From Telopea speciosissima (taxonomy: Eukaryota; Streptophyta; Magnoliopsida; Proteales; Proteaceae): a stretch of DNA of 64,000 nucleotides. The stretch spans positions 8,370,001 through 8,434,000 of the forward strand of contig NC_057924.1 of assembly GCF_018873765.1 (NCBI RefSeq). The letters run 5' to 3'. A model generated the notes under the pieces. It was not told the origin of the DNA, ran no database searches, and saw only the letters and a program-made list of their open reading frames with translations. A program made the position numbers and the translations under genes. Shown here one piece after another: positions 12,657 to 22,390 of this stretch; position 1 is the first letter of the stretch, and every line of letters begins with the position of its first letter.

Positions 12657-13256
12657 TGTTTCATATGCATCGTTTCCTTCTTTATAGCATTACCCCTTAT
12701 GCCATTTCTACCATTCTAATTTCTAGCGAATCCATCTCTTGGATCGTCCTCTAAAGTCCCAGAACTCATTGTTCAGGTTGTCGATCTCAAGTCTGTCGGC
12801 AACAGATTTACGTGAGTTTCTATCTTTCAGATTCTTTTTTTTTTTTTTTTAAACTGTATGAATCTGGTTGTTGTATGTTGGATTTGGTATTAGTCTTATC
12901 TACAGTATCACCTATTGCTTTATATTTGTTGGGTTGTTCCATATTCGGATATTGCAGGTTTGAAAAATGGAGTGTAATGAAGTCATTTCTAAGAAGAAAT
13001 AAAGCTCAATAAATAGAAAACAGTAAGCGGACAATCGAATGGTAATCGGATAGAAACATTCGGATATTTGGTATCCGTTGCTAAACGAATCGAACCGGAT
13101 AATATCCGGAATCCGTTTAACAAGTCGAATTCGAATTTGATATTGTGTTATTATATTCGGCAGATATTCAGATCGAATTCGGATAGCGGAATTGTAAACG
13201 AATTCGAATTCGGATAGTACCCAATCCGATTCGAATTCGATCCGTTTACATCTCTA
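11867..13256. mobile_element. Non-autonomous hAT element, 1390 bp, intact ends
   Basis: The ends are perfect inverted repeats: TAGAGATGTAAACGGAT at the left and its exact reverse complement at the right. The element is flanked by an exact 8-bp direct repeat, TGTTTAGT (11859-11866 and 13257-13264). An 8-bp duplication with TA-GRGATG-type ends is the hAT signature. About 200 bp at each end are dense in GGATAT/CGAATTCG-type subterminal motifs, the usual transposase-binding layout. No transposase-like frame is present inside, so it depended on another element for movement. The perfect ends and duplication suggest a fairly recent insertion. Confidence 0.9.
12614..12654. repeat. (CT)n microsatellite inside the hAT element
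   Basis: About 20 uninterrupted CT dinucleotides. A likely length-polymorphic marker. Confidence 0.9.
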
Positions 13257-13587
13257 TGTTTAGTAGCTACCAATTTTTTTATTTTTTTTTCCTCAAAATG
13301 GATTTTAGTGATGTTTTTTTTTTTTATAAATGATACCAAAAAGACCAAACAATTCCGCAATAGAAATCACCCCTTGAGATTGAAATAGAATTCATACCAA
13401 ATCAGGCCTAAAACCATGGATTTACCAAACACAATTTCATTCTCACATAACACAAGAACCAATCCCGGATAGTGCAACCAAATGTCCAAACGGACCCCAA
13501 AAGATCTATTTTTCGGTTTTTTTTTTTTTTTTTGATAAAGTAGATCCTTGTTGGAAAATTATCTCCTATTTTCCATTGTTCAGGTCT

Positions 13588-13775
13588 GGACTCGGCTCCT
13601 GTCCAGCACCCTGCCCGGGCTGCATGTGTAGCGCCGGACTTCGTGAGGCTTGAAAAGACCGCCTCACCCCTGCCCGAGCACCTTGCTTGAGCAGGGGTGA
13701 GACGGTCTTTTCATGGCTCACCTAGTCCAGCGCTGAACATGCAGCCCAGGCAGGGTGCTGGACAGAATCCTTTTG
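13588..13775. mobile_element. Foldback MITE, MULE-like (188 bp, ~80-bp arms)
   Basis: From 13601 to 13763 the sequence is a long imperfect palindrome: the left arm starting GTCCAGCACCCTGCCCGGGC matches the reverse complement of the right arm over about 80 bases with few mismatches. Direct repeats GTTCAGGTCT flank it (13578-13587 and 13776-13785), identical over 10 bp. The GC-rich arms stand out from the AT-rich surroundings. Transcribed, it would form a very stable hairpin. Confidence 0.75.
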
Positions 13776-14005
13776 GTTCAGGTCTTGACCAGCGCACATG
13801 CACAGTGGGCTAGATAATGTGCCCATGGTTGGACTCCAGCGAGACCAGCCCCAGCACTAGCCATGACTGTGATAATAAGGTGGCACTTCTCTCAAGCCAA
13901 GTCCAAAAACCCTAATTCTCAAAAGGATCTTCAGCCTTCGCCGTGTTTGAAAACCCTTTTTACTTGCCCTGTTTTTTTCTGCAACTGTGAAGAGTAGAGA
14001 GAGAA

Positions 14006-14819
14006 ATGCCTCCACAACGCCCATCTCCCCTGGAAGACCCTCCAGCTGCTTCTACATCTGAGGAGGAGGACGATGAAGAAGAAGAAGACGATGATGAAGA
14101 AGGAGAAGACGACAACAAGCAAGCTAAGGCTACAACTCCGACTTCCGCCAACAAAAGATCTTCTGTCAAGAAGCCTGTCCTGTCTCCGATCACTCCATCT
14201 GTTACTAATAGCCCATCCTCTGGCAGTGATGACGATGAAGAGTCTGGTACAGAATCCAGATCTGATTCTGAACCTTCTCCAAAAAAGCCTGCTCACCTTC
14301 TCGAATTGCCGATCCAAACATAAAACCCATTTCCTCCGAACCCATGGACGACAGTCCCAAGTCCAAGAAGCCTACCGCTGCATCGTCCCCCCTGGTTAAG
14401 TCTACGCTTCCAGTTGAGCGTCAGTCAGACAAGGATGACAATAAGGATTCCAAGAGAAGGAAGAAGAAGGCGGTGGATGAGGAGGAAGATGCCGGGGCAT
14501 TTGAGGATGCTGAGAAGAAACCTGGTGACGATAAGAAGAAGCAGCAGTTTTAGAGGCTGTGAACCGAGGATGATGAGCTTGCGATCTTGAAGGGCATGCT
14601 CAAGTACTACTCGAAGAAAGGCACGGACCCAGCTACTGATATGAATGCTCTCATGATTTCATTAAGAAATCCCTCCATGTCGATGTCTCCCGAAATCAAT
14701 TGTATGATAAAATTAGAAGACTGAAGAAGTATACGAATAATGAAGACTTTTTCGTTTCTTTTCCGAGAAGTCCACTCAAACTCATAGTTTAGTTATTTTG
14801 TTTCTCATAAAAAAAAAAA
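14006..14819 (+). pseudogene. Broken storekeeper-like/GeBP (DUF573) transcription-factor gene
   Basis: The start MPPQRPSPLEDPPAASTSEE followed by a long acidic stretch, then Ser/Pro/Lys-rich sequence and the DUF573 phrase EDDELAILKGMLKYYSKKGT with [13 protein letters not shown], is typical of the GLABROUS1-enhancer-binding/storekeeper-like family of plant DNA-binding proteins. The frame is lost by a shift near 14300, in-frame stops near 14551 and 14560 (a TGA replaces the Trp codon of the conserved LWTEDDE motif), and another shift near 14651. The usual C-terminal third is missing, and an A-run (14809-14819) follows shortly after the stop at about 14790. Truncation plus A-tail suggest a retrocopy; I could not find a matching target duplication. 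These genes are often intronless, so lack of introns is not decisive. Confidence 0.85.
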
Positions 14820-15930
14820 GATTCATTCAAGTGCAATGATGGACATTAGTGAAAGAAATCCTTCTTTCATTGTGGCTTAAGGAAAACTCAGCCCAACAAA
14901 ATGTATAAGGGTATAAACTCCCTCCAATTAGATTGAAATGGGTATTTTAGACCTTTGTAAATAAAGGGTGGGAGTTAATGATGATATTTACAATCATAAC
15001 ATCAAATCACCTTGGATTAATAAATTCTCTCTTCACCTTGGCTTGCAGAAAACTTTATCCAAGTTTAGCTGAGTCCGATCAATTCCGATAAGATTTGAGA
15101 CTGAATAGTTGAATCCTGATGGAGACCAATCTTGTATCTAAGGGTGTCAAAATGGGCTGAACCAATGTCTTATTGGACATATTTTGGATTGAGGTATTAT
15201 GCCTATGAAATCGAAACAAACCACCCCAAAAAGTGAAAGAACCCGACCTCGGGCTCAAAACCTAGACCGAAGTCGAAACCAAATCGATCTACCTCGATAA
15301 CCGATAACAACTTGAAACCCATTATAAAAAAAAATCAGGTTTTCATAATTTTGCATAAATATAAAATATGTATATTAAACCAAACCCAAACCAGGCCGAA
15401 ACCGAAGCCGACCCCAATAATAAACTGATACAATTTGAAACCGAACTTTCTTTATTGGTTTCACAATGAAACCAACTCAACCCAAACCAAAACCGGCCCG
15501 AACCGATCAATTGACACCTCTACTTTTATCCATTGCAATCGACCCATAAAATAACACTCCAATCAGGAGTAGCCAAATGAGAATAGAATCGGCCAAATTT
15601 GTTGATTCGGATCAGAATCGGCCGAATCGAATCAGAATTGATGGCAACGGATTCCGGATTCCCGGTTCCACGTTACCTTTTAGTATGAGGGCCAGGGGCA
15701 GTCGAAGTATCGGGAAAACATCCTCGCAAGTCGGCATAGAGCCGTAGATGTTACAAATCCTGCATGTTACGGCACCCACTGTAGACATTATTGAATCCTA
15801 TGAGGGTAACTTCGTCTTTTAACATTTTCTATAGACCCTTCTTCCATTCCAAAATATAAGACCATGAATCCGTAAACATGTTTTCAACTACATCGGACTG
15901 TCCATGTAAATTTCAACGAACGGTCTGAGA
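14820..15930. other. Intergenic between the pseudogene and H2A
   Basis: It holds the 384-bp hAT MITE listed separately. 15580-15670 has scattered GAATCGG phrases of the kind seen at hAT ends, without a definable partner. The last ~250 bp before 15930 form the distal H2A promoter. Confidence 0.5.
15139..15522. mobile_element. hAT MITE, 384 bp (TAGGGGTGTCAA-type ends)
   Basis: Left end TAAGGGTGTCAA, right end TTGACACCTCTA; these are inverted copies with few mismatches. Flanking 8-mers are CTTGTATC (15131-15138) and CTTTTATC (15523-15530), matching 7 of 8. The interior consists largely of degenerate AACCGAAACC-type motifs. It is non-coding. Confidence 0.82.
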
Positions 15931-15934
15931 TCTC

Positions 15935-15990
15935 GATCCGCGTCATTTCCATTGATTGGTTGGTGTCTTCCAAATCCCTCATATAAATAA
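15935..15990 (+). promoter_or_regulatory. Histone H2A promoter: octamer, reverse CCAAT and TATA box
   Basis: GATCCGCG at 15935-15942 is the exact reverse complement of CGCGGATC, the octamer of plant histone promoters that directs S-phase, meristem-linked transcription. ATTGG (15955-15959) is a reversed CCAAT box. ATATAAATAA (15981-15990) is a good TATA box about 150 bp before the start codon. Order and spacing fit a replication-dependent plant histone promoter. The octamer role is established knowledge; activity here is inferred. Confidence 0.8.
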
Positions 15991-16134
15991 GAGATAAGGC
16001 AAACGCTACCCTCACAGAAATTCGTTCCTTGTTTCATTGTTAAGAATTCCCCCTTTTCCTCTTCCATATCTCCTTCGAATAATCCTTTTTTCTCAACAGA
16101 GCTCTGCAGAATCTGCTTTGTTTGATATTTGAAT

Positions 16135-16658
16135 ATGGCTGGAAGGGGAAAATCTCTTGGTTCTGGAGCGGCGAAGAAGGCTACATCTCGAAGCAGTAAG
16201 GCCGGACTTCAATTCCCCGTCGGTAGAATAGCTAGGTTTCTGAAAGCCGGCAAGTATGCGGAGCGAGTTGGTGCCGGTGCTCCTGTGTATCTTGCCGCTG
16301 TTCTTGAATACCTTGCAGCAGAGGTGGGTTTCGTATTCCCCCTATTTATCTATTAGGGTTTCTTTCGTATTTATCGGTTAGGGTTTAATTTGTTTCGAAA
16401 AGTATTGGGTGAGGCTAATTTATTCTTTATACGCAGGTATTGGAGTTGGCAGGAAACGCTGCTAGGGATAACAAGAAGACTAGGATTGTTCCGAGGCATA
16501 TTCAGTTGGCGGTAAGGAACGATGAAGAGTTGAGCAAGTTGCTTGGTGCTGTCACAATCGCCAATGGTGGTGTGATGCCTAACATTCACAATCTCTTGTT
16601 ACCGAAGAAGACTGGTACCGGTTCGTCAAAATCTGTTGCTGCTGACGATGACAGTTAA
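16135..16658 (+). CDS. Histone H2A, canonical (HTA1/HTA2-like)
   Basis: Two exons, 16135-16323 and 16437-16658, are joined across a 113-bp GT-AG intron after codon 63. The product is 136 aa: N-tail [20 protein letters not shown], core [35 protein letters not shown], then [11 protein letters not shown] (acidic patch) and [15 protein letters not shown]. There is no SQEF tail, so it is not H2A.X; no SPKK tail, so not H2A.W; and the core is not H2A.Z-like. It forms the H2A-H2B dimer of the nucleosome. The Met at 16135 is chosen because it gives the family N-terminus. The octamer/TATA promoter just upstream indicates replication-coupled expression. Tail [11 protein letters not shown] is slightly longer than in Arabidopsis. 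Plant H2A mRNAs are polyadenylated, and no animal-type 3' stem-loop is seen. Confidence 0.97.
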
Positions 16659-18190
16659 ATAATCTATGTTGATTTGCGATAGAAGATCAAAAAGGATAAT
16701 TGAAGTCAGAAGAATGGAAACAGGAAGGAAGGGAGGAAGTAGTTGCTGTTAGATTTTAATTCTTTGCTATCTTCTAACCCTTTTTAATGATAGAATCTTG
16801 CTGTGTAGTGGGTTTTCTTTATATAAATTCTAGGGTCTCTTTAGGAAGAGAAGATTTTTCTGTTTTAGGGTTGTCTTTTTTTCTGAGTTCACCATTGTAG
16901 GTGAGTTCAGATGGATGTAATATCTTTGTGAATTTAGAAAGAATTTGGATCCTTTTCTATTTCTGGTAGTTAGTTTCGTTTGTATCTTCTGTTCAATTAG
17001 ACTGAAATGGGTTCTGTGATTCACTACCGGGGATGCAAATCTGTACACAGGTTGAATTCAACTGGGTTTGATTTCTTATGCGGTTAGCCTTTAAGTCGGT
17101 GGGTGGATTTGTTGGGCATTCCTGGAAACGGATGTTCAAGAGGAAGAAGCAACATAGCATCTTCGAGTGCTTGGTGCATGTCTTAGTGTAAGACTTGCCT
17201 AGATTGGTAGTGGACATGGCTGTTAACATGGCAAGTGGTTATTAGGTTTGATGAGTCTAGTCTCACATCTGTACTAAAGAGTCTTAAAACCTCTTTTATA
17301 CACTTGGGAGTCTGTCTGGTTTTATACATTTTTTTTGGAGTTTATCCACCTACAAGTTTGAATTTTTAGTTACTCCTTTGATACAAATTTGTTTTGATTG
17401 GATGGTTTTGTCACTCCTTTGATTTATACTGGCTTTGATTGGATGGTTTTGCCCTTGTTTTGACTACTCCTTTGATACATTTTGGCTTTGATTGTGGGAT
17501 GGTTTTGTCCTTTTATTATTGTTTTGAATTTTTGGTGGTATTTCAAAGTATTGGGATTGATTCGTGTTGATACTGATTTTGATTGGCTGATTTGATTTTT
17601 TTTTCAAAAATAATTTAGAAGTGATTTCTTTCCATGGAAACAAACCCCGTTAACCATTATGAACAGTCCCCTCCTATTGAATTCTATCTTCAAATACCAT
17701 CCAGGGATGGGATTATCATCATCAATGATGGGAGTTTCGGCCTTGAAACCAAAATTGGAAGATGGGCAGCAGTTGCTTTATCTAATAATATAATTATCTT
17801 TGCAACTATGAATTTTGGTTGGCAGAAGCTGGAAGAAACCATCAAAGAGTCTTCAGTGCAATTCCAATAACTGACTGAAAACATCAGATAGAGACCTCAT
17901 CGTTTTGGAAACTTTTCTCTATCTTGTTAGACATCAAGAGTTCAATACTGCTTTTATTAATTTTCATTCGGTCTTTATTTAAGGATGAATTACAAGGGAG
18001 AGGTTCCTACACTGACTGAGCGAATAATGGAACTGTTTTTGAAATGCGACAAAAGGGATAGGGGTTTTTATGATATCACAATCATCCCCTCACATGAACA
18101 GTGATATATGAAGGAGTGCTTAATTTTGTGTCCGATTTTATTTTGAGTTGGCTTCTTACAAAACCTTTTCCCATTTACAAAAAATATGTT
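16659..18190. other. H2A 3' flank and intergenic DNA
   Basis: The first ~300 bp are probable 3'UTR. An open stretch at 17634-17870 (78 aa), with phrases such as GRWAAVALSNNIIIF and MNFGWQKLEETIKESS, looks like a degenerate fragment of the RNase H-type domain seen in plant non-LTR elements, but is too short to be sure. No full gene is present. Confidence 0.4.
17371..17510. repeat. Degenerate tandem repeat, about 50-bp unit, three copies
   Basis: The phrase ACTCCTTTGATAC, then a TTTGATTGGATGGTTTTG block, recurs at about 17371, 17412 and 17464 with drift in unit length. It is non-coding. Confidence 0.7.
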
Positions 18191-18432
18191 ATAAAAGAGA
18201 AATTATTAGCATTATAATTTCTGTCTCACCAATCTTAATTACAATAAGATATTCTTAACAATCAAAAGAAAATCATCAATTAGCAATAATACATTATCGA
18301 TCCCCCTCTACAGGGCATATAGGCATATGGGGTTAGAGTTACAAGGGTCATATTATCATTTCACATGAAAATTTGGAAATTTTGAGTAATGCTGAAGAGT
18401 GATGGGAGGTTTAAAAATCTCAAGGGTAAGAG

Positions 18433-19005
18433 TTATGGAGGCCCCCTTAAGACCATCTGAGCACTACCTGTGCTGTGCCTACCGGCGAGCTTTTCTTCTT
18501 CACTCTTGGTAGCTTTGGCAGAAACTAAATAAGCGGCGGAAAATAATCCATGAATGAAGCAAAATATACCTCCGATGGACAGGAAACGATGGTGTGAGAA
18601 TCCACATGAGCCTTTGGATTTTGAGTTTGCTAACGCCCCTATGATCAGCAGCGAGAATCCAACAGCTACTACGATCCTGATCACCATAGCCAAATATCGT
18701 TAAAACTGAAACTTTATCGTTTTGTTATAAATATGTAGTGATGGTTTTCTCTCTCAATGCAATCTGAGAAAGGTGTGAAGACTAACGGTTGTAACTTCCA
18801 TTGATAGTAAAATAGATCTCATCTTACCATAGACGTAGGATGCTGAGTATTAATGGGGTGAGGGTGGGCCTTGGTGCAATGGTAATGTTGCTTCATTGTG
18901 ACCAAGTGGTCACGGGTTCGAGTTTAGAAACAGTCTCTCTATGAAAGCAGGGGTAAAGTTACGTATATTATGACCCTCCCTAGACCCCGTAGTTGCGGAA
19001 GCTTT

Positions 19006-19042
<37 letters not shown>

Positions 19043-19536
19043 GAGAGACACATACCATGAGATGAAGTGGCAAATCAATGCTAATTGCCTGTTGGCCGAA
19101 GATCTCTCAAACGCTTCCTTGGAACAAATACACATACAACCCCCTACCAAGTTTGCAATTACGTGCGTTAGAGCCATAATTGATGCTGCAGCCAACCCTA
19201 GCTTGAATGCACGATGGCTTGGTTCTCTGCACTCGAAAATCGACAGTACTCTTATATGCTTCGCCTGTAAATTTTTTTTTTTTTGAAGAATCATAAATCA
19301 GGATAGTAAAAGGAAAAACCAAATTCGAGAGGATTATAACCAAGAAAGTGATGTTCTTGTCAATAATAAGAGAAGCTATATGTGAATTGTCATTTTAATC
19401 CTTTTGCATGTACAACACAAAGCTCACTGACCTTGTTTTGTGCGATTTCAGCTTCAATTCCAAGTATTCCTGCCACAATATCCATGACAAGGATCAAAAG
19501 ACAAATGTAAAAACCAGCATGTTTAACTCTTGTCAT
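18433..19536 (-). CDS. DUF1218 four-TM membrane protein, copy 1
   Basis: Three exons on the minus strand, 19432-19536, 19056-19264 and 18433-18676, join in frame to 185 aa. Start MTRVKHAGFYICLLILVMDI; exon 2 begins AKHIRVLSIFECREPSHRAF; exon 3 carries GSCGFSHHRFLSIGGIFCFI. Four hydrophobic segments are visible (about residues 8-29, 55-80, 104-128, 146-165) with conserved cysteines (ECREPS, CMCICSK, SCGF). This is the DUF1218 family, which includes Arabidopsis MWL (modifying wall lignin) and DEAL proteins of the endomembrane system linked to lignin content and leaf symmetry; its biochemical role is not known. All introns are GT-AG. Intron 2 holds an Au SINE and a GAT microsatellite. A tandem paralogue lies about 4 kb to the right, same strand. 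Confidence 0.93.
18862..19003 (+). mobile_element. Au-type SINE in intron 2 of DUF1218 copy 1 (antisense)
   Basis: The plus strand reads GGGTGGGCCTTGGTGCAATG (tRNA-like box A), then GTGACCAAGTGGTCACGGGT followed by TCGAGT (box B), AAACAGTCTCTCTATGAAAG, and a 3' part with CCTCCCTAGACCCCGTAGTT and GCGGAAGCTT. This order matches the plant Au SINE. It is nearly full length and sits in the intron antisense to the host gene; the paralogue's intron lacks it, so it inserted after the tandem duplication or was lost in the other copy. Confidence 0.8.
19004..19040. repeat. (GAT)n microsatellite beside the exon 2 donor
   Basis: About 12 GAT triplets, ending roughly 16 bp from the exon 2 splice donor on the minus strand. 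The paralogous gene has the same repeat at the equivalent site (23037-23082). Confidence 0.9.
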
Positions 19537-19885
19537 TCTTTCAGATTTGGAGCTCTGATCTGAAGAAATGGATGTGAAGGAGAAAGAGAAGGAGATGGGT
19601 TTTCCCTCTTTAACGAGAAAACAGAGCTCTCTTCTTTTGTTCTAGAAATCTATATGAGGTGGAGACTGTAGAATGAGAATAAAGTTCAAAGAGTGTATGT
19701 GGAGACTCATATTACTACACCATCAGAAAGAGGTGAGCTTAGCTGTGATTGAGGAAGGAAAAGCTTCTTTCCTTCCTTTTTCTATTGTTTGGATTCCTTT
19801 CATGGTGGACAAGGGAAGTAGGGTATCATATGACACCCCAAGATCAAGTCTGATCTATCTGTATGTGTATGCTACACGTACAATT
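19537..19885 (-). promoter_or_regulatory. 5' flank of DUF1218 copy 1, conserved with copy 2
   Basis: This flank and 24014-24420 share long blocks, for example GAGGTGGAGACT, AATAAAGTTCAAAGAGTGT, GTGGAGACTCATATTA, GAGGAAGGAAAAGCTTCTTT and GTAGGGTATCA. They hold the 5'UTR and proximal promoter. Conservation outside the coding sequence shows that the duplication carried the promoter. Confidence 0.7.
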
Positions 19886-20156
19886 AGGTGATGACATCAG
19901 TTCTTTTTTCTTTTTTTTTTTTCCTTTCCATAGATGCCCTTCCGTGCACTCTAAATGACCGGACAACCGATGGTACATATTTAATCATACATACAATATA
20001 CATGCAAGGGTAGGTGTTCCAAGTTAGGATTGATGGCTATGATGGATATCAAGTCATCACATGTAAATCACTGTTTTGCAGGGAAAAAAAACTAGGGATC
20101 ATTAAATCCTTGTACATTCACATGCTATATAAAATTTGGGGAGGGTTTCTCTTGAC

Positions 20157-20277
20157 GACAATGTGGGGGGAATCTCCTACCCTGCACCAATCATGGTACA
20201 AGAAATGGTTTTGTACAGCAGGGGGCCACATTTTCCCGATGTGATCGAGAAGGTGGGAAAAGCATCCCCACATTGTC
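20157..20277. mobile_element. Short inverted-repeat element (121 bp), MITE candidate
   Basis: The left end GACAATGTGGGG and the right end CCCCACATTGTC are inverted copies, and inner parts (TCTCCTACC against GGTGGGA) pair loosely. I found no target-site duplication, so class is open. Confidence 0.45.
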
Positions 20278-21339
20278 AGACATGGGTTTTTTTGCCCTCA
20301 AATAGTAGATCTTGATCCTTTTTCCTTTTCACTTTTCCATTAGGGATCATAATAGTATTTACCAAGCCTTTGCTCTACTAATTGCCACATTTAATAGCGG
20401 CTTGGTTGCCAAATTCTTGACAGTCCACTCATTTCGATAGGTAGGACTAATTAGAATGAGGACCGGGTTTTTCTTCACTCACAATGAAGGGATTTCTTGT
20501 ATTTTTTGCCATCAAATGTGATCCTCGGAGCTAAGGAGGACATCATACAATAGAGGAGAGGGGGGAGGGAGGATGTCCCTTGATTCTCTTCACTCACTAT
20601 GAGGATAATGTCCATATATATATATAGATCAAAGTCCAAACCAAGTGACAATGTAACCCTCTTGAAGATGAAGATGAGGTCAAATGGAGTCGATTCTAGA
20701 TCTTACTATTTTTCTTTGTTCCTCCTCTCAAGATTGAAATGCTTTAAAATATGAAAAGAACAAAATATTAACAACTCAAAGAAGAGAGGGGAGAGGATAG
20801 AATCTCAGTTTAAAAAAAAAAATTGGAAACATAAGACAAGGGAAAAAAGGATTAATCTCCATGAAATCATGCATGCTTACATCAAGTTGCCACCATCTAT
20901 GTGACATATAAAACCCAAGAAAATGTTACATGCAGGACAAAAGATCATTATGAAAATAAATTTTTTATCACTAAAAATACCTTGACCATCTATTGTATCA
21001 GTTGATCGATCATTGATTTATATATGTGAACAATAACATGGTGGTAGACTTGATACAACTAACCGTAGTTACACCAAGCAAAACCCAATATATATATAAA
21101 GTTTTTTTTTTTTTTTGGATAGAAATATATATAAAAAGTTGAAGTTGGCCTTTGTTAGGCTTAGAGCCTTGGGGTGATCAACACCACTTTGATTCCATCT
21201 AACTTATGTGAGGGCCGATGTACCTTCCCACTTGATTTTAGTGTGTGAAAGAAGTCAAATGAGAGAAAAGATACTCTTCAGACAAGGTGCTGCGCGCAAT
21301 ATCTGCCTTAAACCTGTCCGAGCGCCTTGTCCGAATGGG

Positions 21340-21595
21340 GGTAAAGCGGTCATTATGTACGACATCGTGTTTGGACAGTACGGTCCTACTAGGCAGCTCG
21401 GCAATAGAGAATCTAGATCCCACCATCTAGGTCATCAAGAGTGAGGAGTGGACACCCAACTCATCGCCCATGACATTAATTGCTTGGGTTGGTGTCGAAG
21501 TCTTCGACGATGGCTCCATTAGGTTTTTCGACTTGCGCGACAACGAGCACTCCACCATCATCTATGAGAGCTTTGAGCTCGATACCCCTTGTCTG
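21340..21595 (+). pseudogene. WD40-repeat (LWD/TTG1-like) gene fragment
   Basis: The plus strand encodes [20 protein letters not shown] followed by [12 protein letters not shown], close to the plant LWD/TTG1 WD40 phrase with [20 protein letters not shown]-like sequence. About 100 bp upstream, MYDIVFG resembles the preceding VYDIAWG of the same repeat, separated by unrelated sequence. After the fragment the similarity ends. It is a captured or decayed piece of one blade, not a gene. Confidence 0.55.
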
Positions 21596-21849
21596 CCATT
21601 ATCTCCTCCTGCCGCTTTGTTAGGGTTTTGTTCGTTGATTGTTGCAATTCACTGGGCTCTTTCTGGTTGCTTGGGTTGTCTTGGTCATCCCCTTCTCTTT
21701 CACACTCTCTTCTTGGATTTATAGCCCTGATTTTTTTTCCCATTTATTTTCTTTTCCTTTCAAGGTCCATTTTTTATTTTATTTCTTTTCAATCCATTTC
21801 TTGACATCCAAACACAACTTTAATAATTGAGCAAGTTCTGGTTAGTCTA

Positions 21850-22035
21850 TCTTAACGTACAACCGCTATCTCGGTTGGTTGGTTACTTGCTAGTTGAGTG
21901 CATGCCGCAGGAGGTCAAGGGATCGACTCTCCTGGATGGCATATTATGTCAAAAGTGTCCCCATGCTATAGGGAAAATGTGGTCCATAGGATGGCTAAGA
22001 GAGCTAGAAGGGAGGAGTGTGAAGAGAGAGTGAAA
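21850..22035 (+). mobile_element. Possible tRNA-derived SINE
   Basis: CTATCTCGGTTGGTTGGTTA resembles a box A, and AAGGGATCGACTCTCC about 60 bp later resembles a degenerate box B. No clear tail or target duplication was found. Confidence 0.3.
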
Positions 22036-22390
22036 GCCTAATTTCCAATCACTTCTTCCTAGAAGTTACTAAATTGCGAGTTTTCTTTTCAAAATAATTT
22101 GAAAGTAACTTCCCGTTATGTCATTTTTTAGAACCATCATTATCCATGTGAAATGATAAAATTTATCAAGAAAGAAATATGAAACTAAAAACAGTGAAAA
22201 ATTAAGTTATGATTTCTTTTTCACCGACGGTGGTTACAACAAGATTTTCTCAACAATCAAAAGAAAATCAATTAACAAAAATAAAATACAGGCATATGGG
22301 TTTGAATTACAAGGGTCATCTTATAATTTCACAAGAATTTTGAATAATATGGATGAGTAGTGATGGAGAGTGATGGAAACTTTAAAAATC

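Larger units (their letters stand above)
19886..22200. other. Spacer between the two DUF1218 genes
   Basis: It contains the short foldback at 20157-20277, a WD40-like gene fragment (about 21340-21595) and a SINE-like segment (21850-22035), listed separately. The remainder is AT-rich with T and A runs and no supported gene. Confidence 0.5.

Noticed and set aside
13931-14317. Minus-strand frames rich in Ser and Phe over the storekeeper-like copy
   Set aside because: They are the antisense reading of the acidic GAA/GAT-rich N-terminus.
18993-19286. 97-codon plus-strand frame beginning with poly-Asp
   Set aside because: It is the antisense of DUF1218 exon 2 running into the GAT microsatellite.
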